From contig NC_084892.1 in assembly GCF_958979055.1 (NCBI RefSeq), forward strand, positions 2,931,501 through 2,995,500: a stretch of 64,000 nucleotides of DNA. The letters are read 5' to 3'. Under the pieces are notes generated by a model. The model saw only the letters and a list, made by a program, of their open reading frames with translations, was not told where the DNA came from and did no database searches. Below are positions 23,110 to 33,741 of the stretch, piece by piece. The stretch's first letter is position 1. The number at the start of each line of letters is the position of its first letter. This DNA is from Alnus glutinosa. Taxonomy: Eukaryota; Streptophyta; Magnoliopsida; Fagales; Betulaceae. Position numbers and translations under genes: made by a program.

Positions 23110-23815
23110 GAGAGTTAAATACATTTTTAGTCTTTGAGTTTCAAATTGAATCACAGATGATACTTCAATTTTGAGAAAAGACTGAATTGGTACTTCGGTT
23201 AAGTTTTTCGTTTAAAAATTAATGGTTTGCTACGAGAGGTTGACACGTGGCACTATATAAAAAAATAAAAATAAAAAATCTTTAAAAATTAATTAAAGAA
23301 TAATAATAATAAAAATAAAAATTTGAAGAAAAAAAAAAAGGAGTCACCCCTTCACCAAAATGGGAGTAAAATTAATAAAAAAAAAAAAACAAAAAAAAGG
23401 AAAGCCTCCACCCTTGGCCAACCCCCCGGACAAAACAAAAAAAAAAAAAAAATAAAATAAAATTGCAAGATCAGTTTTGCCCTTAGGGGTGGCCGAATCA
23501 CTCCCAAGGGCAAAACGAGAAAAAAAAAAATTTGGAGGGTTTGGCCACCCCAGACCGGCCAAGGGGTGGCTGGGGTGGCCGGCCACCCCCGTGTTTTTTT
23601 ATTTTTTAAATTTTTTAATATATATATTTTAAATTTTATTATTTTTTAATTATTTTTTAAAGTTTTTTAATTTTTAATTTTTTTAGACGGAAAATTTAAC
23701 TGAAATATTAATTCGGTCTTTTTTCAAAATTGAGGTATCATCTGTGATGCAAATTGAAATTCAAGGATTAAAAAATAAAGTTTTCAAAACTCATGGATCA
23801 TAAAAGTATTTAATC
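23110..23815. mobile_element. Long-TIR MITE, about 0.7 kb, MULE-like
   Basis: The ends are inverted complements over roughly 130 bp (both contain ATCACAGATGATAC and TTCAATTTTGA). The left arm lacks about 50 bp that the right arm has. The core is a GC palindrome around GGGTGGCCGGCCACCCC, flanked by A/T runs. Flanks CTTTATTTG (left) and CTTATTTG (right) may be an imperfect 8-9 bp target duplication, as in Mutator-like elements. No transposase. Confidence 0.65.
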
Positions 23816-25610
23816 CTTATTTGTAATAACATATAAAATCAACAATTCCAGAATTCTTTAAAAAAAAATAGTAAACTCTCAAAAAGAGGAAGAAAATAAG
23901 CTAACAATTAGTCTTTAGCTGGACTCCTTAGCAATGCCATGATATTTTTCTGTGACACAAAGAACGCCGCTATACTTGACCACATAAGAAGCTTTTTCAC
24001 AGTACCTAATCCACTTTACCCATTAGACTAACATTAATTAGTGTAGCAAAATCTAGCAATTGAGTTAGGTTCAGGCATTCAGCATAAATTGAGGTGTTAA
24101 CAGCCTTTAGCAGGAATCAACAATGGCCAACATCTAGAATTGGTTGAAATATAAGAATTCCATCAAAGGTTTATCGGTACAAAACCTAATTATCCCTAAC
24201 ATCTCAAGTCTTTAGGATCTTTCAACCCAAACAGAGGACAGCTGACTTAGAAACAAGCTACCAAATTTACAAATTTACTAGACTTGTTCACCAATCACAA
24301 AATAACATTCCTCTACCAAAAAAAAAAGAAAAAACCAAGTCACCACGTTACAATCATTAACCAGCTAACATATCACAATACAATACATCCCAACTTGATA
24401 CAGACCTTTCATTTTCTTTCAGTTTAACATCAAGTAAGTATCTCTAGATCAACCATAGCCACTAAAGTAAAAAACTAAAAGCAAAATGACTATTATTATC
24501 GTATCCCGAAACATCTTCCCATTAGTTTGACACAGCCCCAACTCCCATTGAAGTTTAACATATTGATCATTATATTTTGTTTCAATCAACTTCTCAAGTT
24601 TAACATATTGATCATTATATTTTGTTTCAATTAGCTTCTTAAGTCTATCACTATCTGTCTGTCTTCTATCGTCTAGGACTTTCAGACGTTCTATTATTTT
24701 TGTCTTGTACGAAGTCATTTCAATCACCATTTTTTTGCATGACAAAGAAAGAGTAAAAAATGTCATTACCTACTAGCGAACAAAGTATAACACAATATTA
24801 ATTTCAAAAAGTACCTTATAATTTTCACATCCATACCACTTTTTGCCTCTATTGGTATCAATCTAAGAGTACCTTACACGTACAGGCACTTCACAGTAAC
24901 ATAACGGACGTACACTTGACACATCACTATTTACCGACATTTTGTCGTGCCTATGCAAAAGACCCAAATAAAACCTCAAAAAATATCATCCAACCAACCA
25001 ACCAATCTAAGAATGCAAGCATGTCAAACAATCACCAATCAAAAGAATATCATAATAATAAAAATAAAAAAAATAAAAAAAAAAAACTCCCAAATGAATA
25101 TCAGAATATCACTAAACACGTAGATAAAGAAGAACAGTAAATAGTAGCAAAAATGAAGCCTTGCAAATATCCAAATGAAAATACAGCTAGAGTTCTTGAA
25201 TTATAAGAAGCAACTTAAGAAGAACAATGTTTCAAGTTACCAATTGGGTTCATCTTTTAACTCAAAAGGCAAATGAAACAGCCAAAGGTTGTTAGATACA
25301 TGGCTCAAAATAACAGTTACAGAGGAGATGCACTACGTAGATTTAGGATTTTACATGGAGCGTGAATTTATGTGTCCAAACAAGGGCAACATAAACAACC
25401 AGTCAACTAGAATTTAGAAGAATTCCATTACAAATCAAGGGAATAAAACATATCATATATATGCAACAAAATAAATGATATAAAACTTTTATGGGTACAT
25501 GCTTTCGAACTAGGAGGAAAAAAATTAAGGTAAGGTTTGAGCATTGTAACAACGCTTCCACACACAGATTTATGTGTAACAGCAAATACACTTGACCACT
25601 TATTAGGTAA
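23816..25610. other. AT-rich intergenic DNA left of the LTR element
   Basis: Apart from the doubtful small frame at 24449-24766 I see no gene. The stretch is A/T-rich with scattered short open frames on both strands that lack codon structure. Confidence 0.5.
24449..24766 (-). CDS. Hypothetical small protein with internal duplication
   Basis: A frame of 105 codons with no recognised family. The middle is charged and looks like a short coiled coil (RRQTDSDRLKKLIETKYN). A 15-residue block, KLIETKYNDQYVKLE, occurs twice because of an exact 45-bp in-frame duplication (24551 and 24596). The last 20 residues are hydrophobic (DTIIIVILLLVFYFSG), which would suit a tail anchor. No splice context or homolog is known to me. 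It may be the last exon of a longer gene, a gene fragment or chance. Confidence 0.25.
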   Translation of the reverse strand: MTFFTLSLSCKKMVIEMTSYKTKIIERLKVLDDRRQTDSDRLKKLIETKYNDQYVKLEKLIETKYNDQYVKLQWELGLCQTNGKMFRDTIIIVILLLVFYFSGYG

Positions 25611-26159
25611 TGTTGATACAGTTTTCAGCATGGTGACGTGTCGGATGATGATTCGCCTTGTTCTTTATGATCTGCAAAATAATAAACACTGCGTCGGGGG
25701 GGTGCCGACGATCCTCCTCCGATGCTTAAGTAAGATGATAATTTGAATATGAGCAGAGTAATTTTTAGAAGCATAGAATAGCATGTACCTTAATATTACA
25801 AGAGATTCTGGTATTTATAGAGATTGAGGAGCAGTTTAGGATTGTTCCCGGTTTGTGCAGGGATCGGCAGTTGAGGAAGATGTGGCCTCGGGCGCACGGA
25901 CACTTCGGGTTCCACGACCGCGTATCTCGGGCGCACGATCCCTTATGGGTGACATGTTTTTTGGAGAGACTTCGGGCGCACGATCTAGTTATGTATAGTG
26001 TGTCGTGTCCCTTAAATCCCGGGTAATTCTGAGATATTCGCGGACTCGGGTGTTACGAGGTACCCGGGTCGGCTACCCTGGTCGGGTGGTCGGGTCGGGT
26101 GAACCGGTTAGGCCCAAATGATTTGTATGGGCTTTGGTAAACTAATATTTTCCCTAACA
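25611..26159 (-). repeat. LTR, left copy (3' LTR of the element)
   Basis: Matches 31312-31874 in the same orientation. On the coding strand it begins TGTTAGGG and ends GTATCAACA. It holds CGGGCGCACGA motifs repeated three times. Confidence 0.95.
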
Positions 26160-26174
26160 GTTACCCCCCAATTC
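26160..26174 (-). other. Polypurine tract of LTR element
   Basis: AATTGGGGGGTAAC on the minus strand lies directly inside the left LTR, the position used to prime plus-strand synthesis. It fixes the orientation. Confidence 0.75.
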
Positions 26175-26246
26175 TTTTATGCAAATTTTGTGCGTAAGGG
26201 AATTTAGGAATAATCAAGCGGTCTTAAGTTATCACGGATTCGGAAG

Positions 26247-26534
26247 TTGAGTCGAGTGTATGTTTCCGGGGAGGTTTTGATTTTTCAGTCGTTGCTTCAC
26301 CCGAAGAGTGTTAGTCCAGAGGCCTTTGGAAGTCATCTTTGGAAAAATCCCGCACTTTTTCAAATTTGCTCACCTTCAAAATCTCGGGTTTCGGGATCGG
26401 CTGACGTATGTAATAAGGTGCATTTAATGCGATTCGACGTCGGTTCAGCTTTTGAGTCCCGGGTGTGCGAATTAGTGGTAACATTAGATCGAGTTTTGAA
26501 TGACTTAACTGCGGCTAATGGAGATAAAGCCTAG
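26247..26534 (+). other. Open frame antisense to the LTR element
   Basis: A 95-codon frame on the + strand, opposite to the element, starting MSRVYVSGEVLIF. It has no recognised domain. It may be a remnant of captured or element-encoded antisense sequence. Treated as fossil. Confidence 0.3.
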
Positions 26535-27362
26535 CTGCCGCAAAGCTTGATGCCTCTCAAACTGAGGAAGGAAGTTGTTCAGTTTTCTGAGCTACCCCAA
26601 CCGGGGAGGATAACTACCAAGTAGGAAGAATCTCAGTCCCGTGAATACAAACGACAATATTGGGATAGAGATCCCTGTATATCTTGCCCATGTCTGCTTT
26701 TGGGACCAACTAGATGCCGGATCTGCGTATGCTCTTCTTGTATTTCCTGGAGCGGAGCTTCCTGAGATGAAGTATGTTCCAGACTTAGGGGTCGGGATAC
26801 TCATAAGATTCTGACGACCGGTCGGGTTCTCTGGTTTCATTTGACCCAATTGAGCTTCCGGTTCGGCCACAAGCCTGCACAATCTCGGGTGCATGTCGAC
26901 ACCAGGTGACTTGATGGGTGTTGACTGAACTGATTGATTCCCAGAAAGACAAAGAGCATCTTTTACGGAGCTTAATGTATCTCAGGCTTGGAAGATAGTG
27001 TTGGCTGCATAACTGTATGCCACTAAGGCTGAGAAGGAACAAACTGTGACCGGGAAGCAAGCTATAATCAAGCTGCAATAGAGTGCTGAAGGAGGATGTC
27101 CAGGCTGGGGATCAAGAATTGAGTGTTCCGAATTGATTGAGAGACTTGGGATCGGGAGCTCGAGGTTAGCTGAAAACAACGAGAAGAATTGCAAGGCCGG
27201 CATTTGATTGAGTTGTCTGAGTTATTCTTGAGGATGTTCATTATTTGATTTGACCGAGTTACTTTCCAATCCCGAGAAGGTGGCTCGTGCATGTGTCCGG
27301 CCTTTCAAACCGGTTGTATGTGAATTATTACCAAAGGGGATAATCGGAGTGACTTGATTGTA

Positions 27363-28197
27363 TTTCAAATCGAGGGAGACAACACTTTGAGTTGATCTGG
27401 TTTGAGTTGAACTGGGTCACCCCCCGTGCTACCGAGGGACATGACCGGGTGTGTGTTCCGCGCCGGCTGTGTTTCAAACCGAGGGAGACAACACTTTGAG
27501 TTGATCTGGTTTGAGTTGAGTTGATCTGGTCTGAGTTGATTTGATCTGGTCTGAGTTGAACCGGGTCACCCCCCGTGCTACCGAGGGACATGACCGGGTG
27601 TGTGTTCCGAGCCGATTGTGTTTCAAACCGAGGGAGACAACACTTTGAGTTGATCTGGTTTGAGTTGAACCGGGTCACCCCCCGTGCTACCGAGGGACAT
27701 GACCGGGTGTGTGTTCCGCGCCGGTTGTGTTTCAAACCGAGGGAGACAACACTTTGAGTTGATCTGGTTTGAGTTGAGTTGATCTGGTCTGAGTTGATTT
27801 GATCTGGTCTGAGTTGAACCGGGTCACCCCCCGTGCTACCGAGGGACATGACCGGGTGTGTGTTCCGAGCCGGTTGTGTTTCAAACCGAGGGAGACAACA
27901 CTTTGACTTGATCTGGTTTGAGTTGAGTTGATCTGGTCTGAGTTGAACTGGGTCACCCCTCGTGCTACCGAGGGACATAACCGGGTGTGTGTTCCGAGCC
28001 GGTTGTGTTTCAAACCGAGGGAGACAACACTTTGAGTTGATCTGGTTTGAGTTGAGTTGATCTGGTCTGAGTTGAACCGGGTCACCCCCCGTGCTACCAA
28101 GGGACATGATCGGGTGTGTGTTCCGCGCCAGTTGTGTTTCAAACCGAGGGAGACAACACTTTGAGTTGATCTGGTTTGAGTTGATTTGATCTGGTTC
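27363..28197. repeat. Nested tandem array (109/129/149-bp units)
   Basis: TTTCAAACCGAGGGAGACAA (first copy with one change) starts at 27363, 27472, 27621, 27730, 27879, 28008 and 28137. The spacings are 109, 149, 109, 149, 129 and 129. The differences are exact multiples of 20, caused by one to three copies of a 20-bp sub-repeat (GTTGATCTGGTCTGAGTTGA type). The array lies inside the LTR element. Confidence 0.92.
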
Positions 28198-29027
28198 GAG
28201 GCTTATAGCGGCTCTGGGCCTATGGTGGCCCGAGGCTTACAGTGGCTCGGCTTCGTGCTCGGACGTACCGAGGCTTTTGCTTGGGATTGCCAAGGCTTTT
28301 GTGCTCGATGCATGCCGAGTCAACTCGAGGCATGACGAGATTTTTGCCTTTTTCTCCTCTTGAGCTTTTCAGTGGATCCCTGTATTAACACGGCACAAGG
28401 AGACGAATAGATCAAAAACATGAGTTTTAAAGAGATGCTTTGAGTGACCATCGATTCTTGTGAGGCTTCTATCTGTCACCGAGAGAGGCGGCGTTAAAGC
28501 TCATTTTCATGTTGCGCAAGCTGAGGGTAGCATGGTTTTTTTTTTTTTGGAATTTCTGATAAAAATTTCTTGCTTGAAATATTATTCTCGCCTGTGTCTA
28601 AGCGGCACATATGTATGCATATATGTAGCAGAGTTAGTAGCAGAGTTTAGCAACTAATAATTTATTAATGCAAAGTATGCAAAATAGCACTGAGATTCAA
28701 TCATGCGACTTGATATAATCTTCTGTTTCACTTTTCTATTTCACCGGGTAGGCACCCCCCAACTTTTATACTTGGCTGATTTTTAGCTAAGTTTGAAAGT
28801 TTAGGATATTTGTTGTGTACTACCGGAGGAAAAGTTTGTGGGTACCCCCACTTTTTAGACTTGATGTGTAATCATTTTTGCGGTGGGAAGCTAATTTTAA
28901 ATTTCTCTGATCAATGCATGAGATATATATTTGACTGTCTAAAAAATTATAAGTAGGCTAGGATAAACAAAAATGCGAAGAGCGAACTTATCTCAATATT
29001 TTGATGAGGTTGTGCACTTGGGCTCCT

Positions 29028-30535
29028 CGGAAGAGACCCTCGAAATGAGTCCTTGGATTGGACCCTCAGCCCGGGATGATCCTTTGCTCGGAATGGATCA
29101 TCGGCTCGGGATGATCGATGGCTCGGATGCATACTCGGACCGGGATGATCCGCGGTTCGGATGGGATCCTTGAAATGAGTCCTCGGATTGGACCCTCAAC
29201 TCGGGATGATCCGCGGCTCGAATGACATCCTAGACTCGGATGGAGTCTTCTGCTCGGATGCACCCTCGGACCGGGATGATCGATGGCTCGGATGACATCC
29301 TCGACTCGGATGGAATCCTTGGCTCGGATGCACCCTCGGACCGGGATGATCGGCGGCTTGGATGATGCACCCTCGGACCGAGATGATCGATGGCTTGGAT
29401 GACATCCTAGACTCGGATAGAGTCTTCGTCTCGGATGCACCCTCTGATCGGGATGATCCGCTGCTCGGAATGGATCATCGGCTCGGGATGATCGACGTCT
29501 TGAATGACATCCTCGACTCGGATGGAATCCTTGGCTCGGATGCACCCTCGGACCGGGATGATCGATGGCTTGGATGACATCCTAGACCGGGATGGAATCC
29601 TTGGCTCGGAATGGATCATCGACTTGGGATGATCGATGGCTCGGATGACATCCTCGACTCGGATGGATTCCTTGGCTCAGATGCACCCTCGGACCGGGAT
29701 GATCGGCGGCTTGGATGATGCACCCTCGGACCGAGATGATCGATGGCTTGGATGACATCCTAGACTCGGATAGAGCCTTCGTCTCGGATGCACCCTCGGA
29801 CCGGGATGATCCGCGGTTCGAATGGGATCCTTGAAATGAGTCCTCGGATTGGACCCTCAGCTCGGGATGATCCGTGGCTCGAATGACATCCTAGACTCGG
29901 ATGGAGTCTTCTGCTCGGATGCACCCTCGGACCGGGATGATCGATGGCTCGGCTCGGATGCACCCTCGGACCGAGATGATCGATGGCTTGGATGACATCC
30001 TCGACTCGGATGGATTCCTTGGCTCGGATGCACCCTCGGACCGGGATGATCGGCGGCTTGGATGATGCACCCTCGGACCGAGATGATCGATGGCTTGGAT
30101 GACATCCTAGACTCGGATAGAGCCTTCGTCTCGGATGCACCCTCGGACCGGGATGATCCGCGGTTCGAATGGGATCCTTGAAATGAGTCCTCGGATTGGA
30201 CCCTCAGCTCGGGATGATCCGCGGCTCGAATGACATCCTAGACTCGGATGGAGTCTTCTGCTCGGATGCACCCTCGGACCGGGATGATCGATGGCTCGGC
30301 TCGGATGCACCCTCGGACCGAGATGATCGATGGCTTGGATGACATCCTAGACCGGGATGGAATCCTTGGCTCGGAATGGATCATCGGCTTAGGATGATTG
30401 ATGGCTCGGATGACATCCTCGACTCGGATGGATTCCTTGGCTCGGAATGGATAATCGGCTCGGGATGATCGATGGCTCGGATGACATCCTTGACTCGAAC
30501 CGAGTCTTCGGCTCGGATGCACCCTCAGACCACTG
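29028..30535. repeat. Tandem array of CTCGGATG-type units with higher-order repeats
   Basis: About 1.5 kb built of variants of CTCGGATGCACCCTCGGACC, GGGATGATCGATGGCTCGG and ATGACATCCTCGACTCGGAT, basic period near 70 bp. A higher-order unit of about 348-354 bp recurs: AGACTCGGATAGAG at about 29410, 29762 and 30110. Three-frame open reading frames on the minus strand come from this periodicity. Confidence 0.9.
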
Positions 30536-31292
30536 ACTCGGCAGGTGAGAGAGCCAAGGCTGCGACGAGCTCGGTTTCCCATCGACAGTTTCCTTTGTGA
30601 ATCAGGTCGGTGGTCTGTTCGTCGGTCGCCGGGGAGTACAAGATGTGGGTAACCCGGCTCCAAGGGGGGAGTTGTCGACCTATCGGGCCGTTGGACTCAA
30701 TCCGAGCTGGGCTTGAGATGGGTTGAGCTCATTCGTGTTACGGAACCTTACCCGAGACCGCACTGTTCAACCCGGCTTCTCCTTCTCTTTTTGTTTCGTT
30801 TTTCTTTTGTAAATGAGGTACTTGAATAGTATATGCCTTCCCCGCATAATAATAGGTTGATATCTAAAAGAGACATGCGAAAGTCCAATTTTGAGCTATA
30901 ACATGATGATGCAGCAACTGTGCGACTTCTTCGGCGCGCCCTTCTAGGTTATGTGGGCTTCAGCAAGTTGAGGATTTCATTCTCCATAACAGAGAAGTAG
31001 ATTTGAAATAATGACAACTAATGAGAAATACAAAACTTATCTTGCATGCCCAGATACGATCACCAATTTGGTGTTTGTGAATACAGAATCACATATTCGT
31101 AACTGCACATCTGCATATTTGGGGAAGGCCTGTATCGCCTTGGTGTGGCCAGCAGAATATGGACGATCTAAGAGTCGGAAAAGAAGACCCATCAGCCAGA
31201 ATTAGCCGTAATTCTCAGAGACGAAAACTGTCATTCCATAGGCGTAGTCACCATTGCGGATTTCTTTTTTTTGCAAGGAACGATTTGTCGTT

Positions 31293-31310
31293 CCCACAGA
31301 CGGCGCCAAA
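31293..31310 (-). other. Primer-binding site of LTR element
   Basis: TTTGGCGCCGTCTGTGGG on the minus strand, one base inside the right LTR. This matches the tRNA primer-site type common in plant LTR elements and sets the minus orientation. Confidence 0.8.
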
Positions 31311-31311
31311 C

Positions 31312-31874
31312 TGTTGATACAGTTTTCAGCATGGTGACGTGTCGGATGATGATTCGCCTTGTTCTTTATGATCTGCAAAATAATAAACATTGCGTTGGGG
31401 GGGTGCCGACGATCCTCCTCCGATGCTTAAGTAAGATGATAGTTTGAATATGAGCAGAGTAATTTTTAGAAGCATAGAATAGCATGTACCTTAATATTAC
31501 AAGAGATTCTGGTATTTATAGAGATTGAGGAGCAGTTTAGGATTGTTCCCGGTTTGTGCAGGGATTGGCAGTTGAGGAAGACGTGGCCTCGGGCGCATGG
31601 ACACTTTGGGTTCCACGACCGCGTATCTCGGGCGCACGATCCCTTATGGGTGACATGTTTTTTGGAGAGACTTCGGGCGCACGATCTAGTTATGTATAGT
31701 GTGTCGTGTCCCTTAAATCCCGGGTAATTCTGAGATATTCGCGGACTCGGGTGTTACGAGGTACCCGGGTCGGCTACCCGGGTCGGGTGGTCGGAGTCGG
31801 GTGGTCGGGTCGGGTGAACCGGTTAGGCCCAAATGATTTGTATGGGCTTTGGTAAACTAATATTTTCCCTAACA
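31312..31874 (-). repeat. LTR, right copy (5' LTR of the element)
   Basis: Near-identical to 25611-26159; 14 bp longer through one short duplication near its edge. It is directly followed by the GGTAA target duplication. Confidence 0.95.
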
Positions 31875-33741
31875 GGTAATTTTGTAGTGTAAGTTTGTTT
31901 TCCAATTCCACAAAACTTTTATTTGATTTTTCCTATATGAATAAGAAAACAAATTTGTTTTATGCAAATCATAAAATAAATTCCAAAACATTTTGTAGGT
32001 GAAGGACATAATGAGAACTCTTTAAAAAGAGCAGCCTAACTTTATGTGAATTAGAAAACAAATTCCCAAAACATTAAGAGAAAGGGAAACGTGACACATG
32101 AAAGCAAAAAGTTGGGTACATCAACTTACTATGTCCTCCACAAATGATCATTTCTTTAATTCACTATGGACTAAAGAACACCACCACATACATGACCAAA
32201 TTCACTTTGCAACACTCCTTATCGCCTAACACCTAACAAAACCATGCACATAACATTACAAATGAAATTTGCTAAACTAAGATTACTGCTTTCCATGGGG
32301 GAGAGAGAGAGAGATGGCCGGAGAGCGCTTGGTCTGCTGAGTCCGAGAGAGAGTCCGGAAATCAGTAATCGTAAACCAATGCGTCGCTCGGAAGGTTGGG
32401 GAGGGAGACGGTGGTCGGTGGGGGAAACGGTGGTCTGCAGATCTCCGAGAGAAATGGTTCGTTCGCTAGTCCGAGAGAGAGTCTTGTCGGGACGGTGTCG
32501 GTTGAAAGAGATGGAGATGGGTCATGGGTGCCGTTCGTTTGGGGTCATTGGTTTGCTAGGTCGCGGGTCGAGATCGGTAGCCTGCGGTGGTCTGAGAGGA
32601 TCGGACGGTGTTGGCCATTGGGCGGCAGTCGGTCGGCGGGGGAGGGGACGATGGAGAGGGGGAGATTTGGGAAACGAGGGAAATTTTGAAAATGGACCCT
32701 AAATGTCAACCCCCGCGTTTTCAACCTTTTTTGTTAAAAAAAAAAAAAAAGGAAAAAAAAATGGTAGGTGGAAAAAAGACAGAAGAGGGACGGAGGAATG
32801 GCACATGTATAGAACAACTCCGTTCAAATTGTCCAATAAGTGAAATATAACGAGTTCGTTTGACAAAATTTTAGAGGGTGTTTTATTGTCTTTTTTTTTT
32901 TTTTAAAAAAAAAAAACAATAAATATATTTTGAAGTGAACTTACCTCTCTCTAACTACCAACTATCAGTCCATTTCAATTCAAAAAAAAAAAAAAAAAAA
33001 AAAAAACCCTAACAGTCCATTTACAATGTCTCCAAAAATTGCAATGTAACCCTTTTATCTCACAGAAAAACAAAAATATTCTTAAATATTCTAAAAAAGA
33101 CATACTCTTATAAATTTGAAAAAAAAATAAATTAAAAATCCCCACAATACTCATGGGCTTGGTGAAGACGCATGGCCACTCTGGTGAGTCATTAGTTTTT
33201 TTTATAATACCTTTTTAAAAAAAACAAAAAATGTTTGTTTGTATTTTTTTTCTAAATCTTTTATATGGATTTTTGTTTTTGGTATGTGTGCTTTTTTTCA
33301 AATAATTTTTAGTGTTTCCTTAATATTTTATGTTTTGAAGCATCACCAAACTTCTTTTTTTAAAAAAAAAAATAAAAAATAAAACTAGTGGCGATTGTTT
33401 TTATATTTTTATTTTTCTTAGTAAATTTTGTTTTTATATTTTATTAAAAACACACTTTTAACTTGCAAAATCCTAAATTCACACGGACTTTGAAGTATTT
33501 TTCATTGGACAAAATCACAAAAATTACTATTTTTATTAATATTACTAAAAAAAAATACACAAAAATTGCATTCTATTAAAAAAATTATGTATTTTTCACA
33601 TGTTAAAAAACAGTTTTCATATCTCTAGATCCCCCTGTCAAGACCTTTAAACGCCCTGTTTCAGGAAATAAAAAAAAAATGAAATGATACGCAATCTCCA
33701 CTTTTGAAGTACTCAATCCTCAGTCAATAGGGCACGTCACG
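31875..33741. other. Intergenic, with a GC-rich block at 32280-32700
   Basis: AT-rich on both sides. The GC-rich block contains GTCCGAGAGAGAGTC twice (about 32340 and 32469) and overlapping open frames of 152 and 97 codons in different phases, without recognisable protein. It is followed by poly-A runs at 32736 and 32983. It may be an old element or gene fragment. From 33000 to 33700 it is low-complexity A/T. Confidence 0.4.

Larger units (their letters stand above)
25611..31874 (-). mobile_element. Non-autonomous LTR retrotransposon (LARD-like)
   Basis: A 6.26-kb element with paired LTRs, flanked by the 5-bp target duplication GGTAA (25606-25610 and 31875-31879). Orientation is minus: the primer-binding site abuts the right LTR and the polypurine tract abuts the left LTR. 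The LTRs run TG to CA. The interior shows no gag, protease, reverse transcriptase or integrase that I can recognise; it is mostly tandem arrays. By eye the LTRs differ at about eight positions plus one short length change, roughly 1.5 per cent, so insertion is young (of the order of one to a few million years, depending on the rate used). The primer-site sequence is of a type I associate with Ty3/gypsy elements. It is a fossil or passenger that would depend on other elements. Confidence 0.9.

Noticed and set aside
27363-30535. CRISPR-like appearance of regular repeats
   Set aside because: The units are contiguous tandem repeats without unique spacers, and the genome is a plant's.
27328-30663. 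Several 100-260 codon minus-strand frames rich in repeated peptides
   Set aside because: They come from the periodic arrays inside the LTR element; array periods not divisible by three would shift frame, so no real protein is supported.
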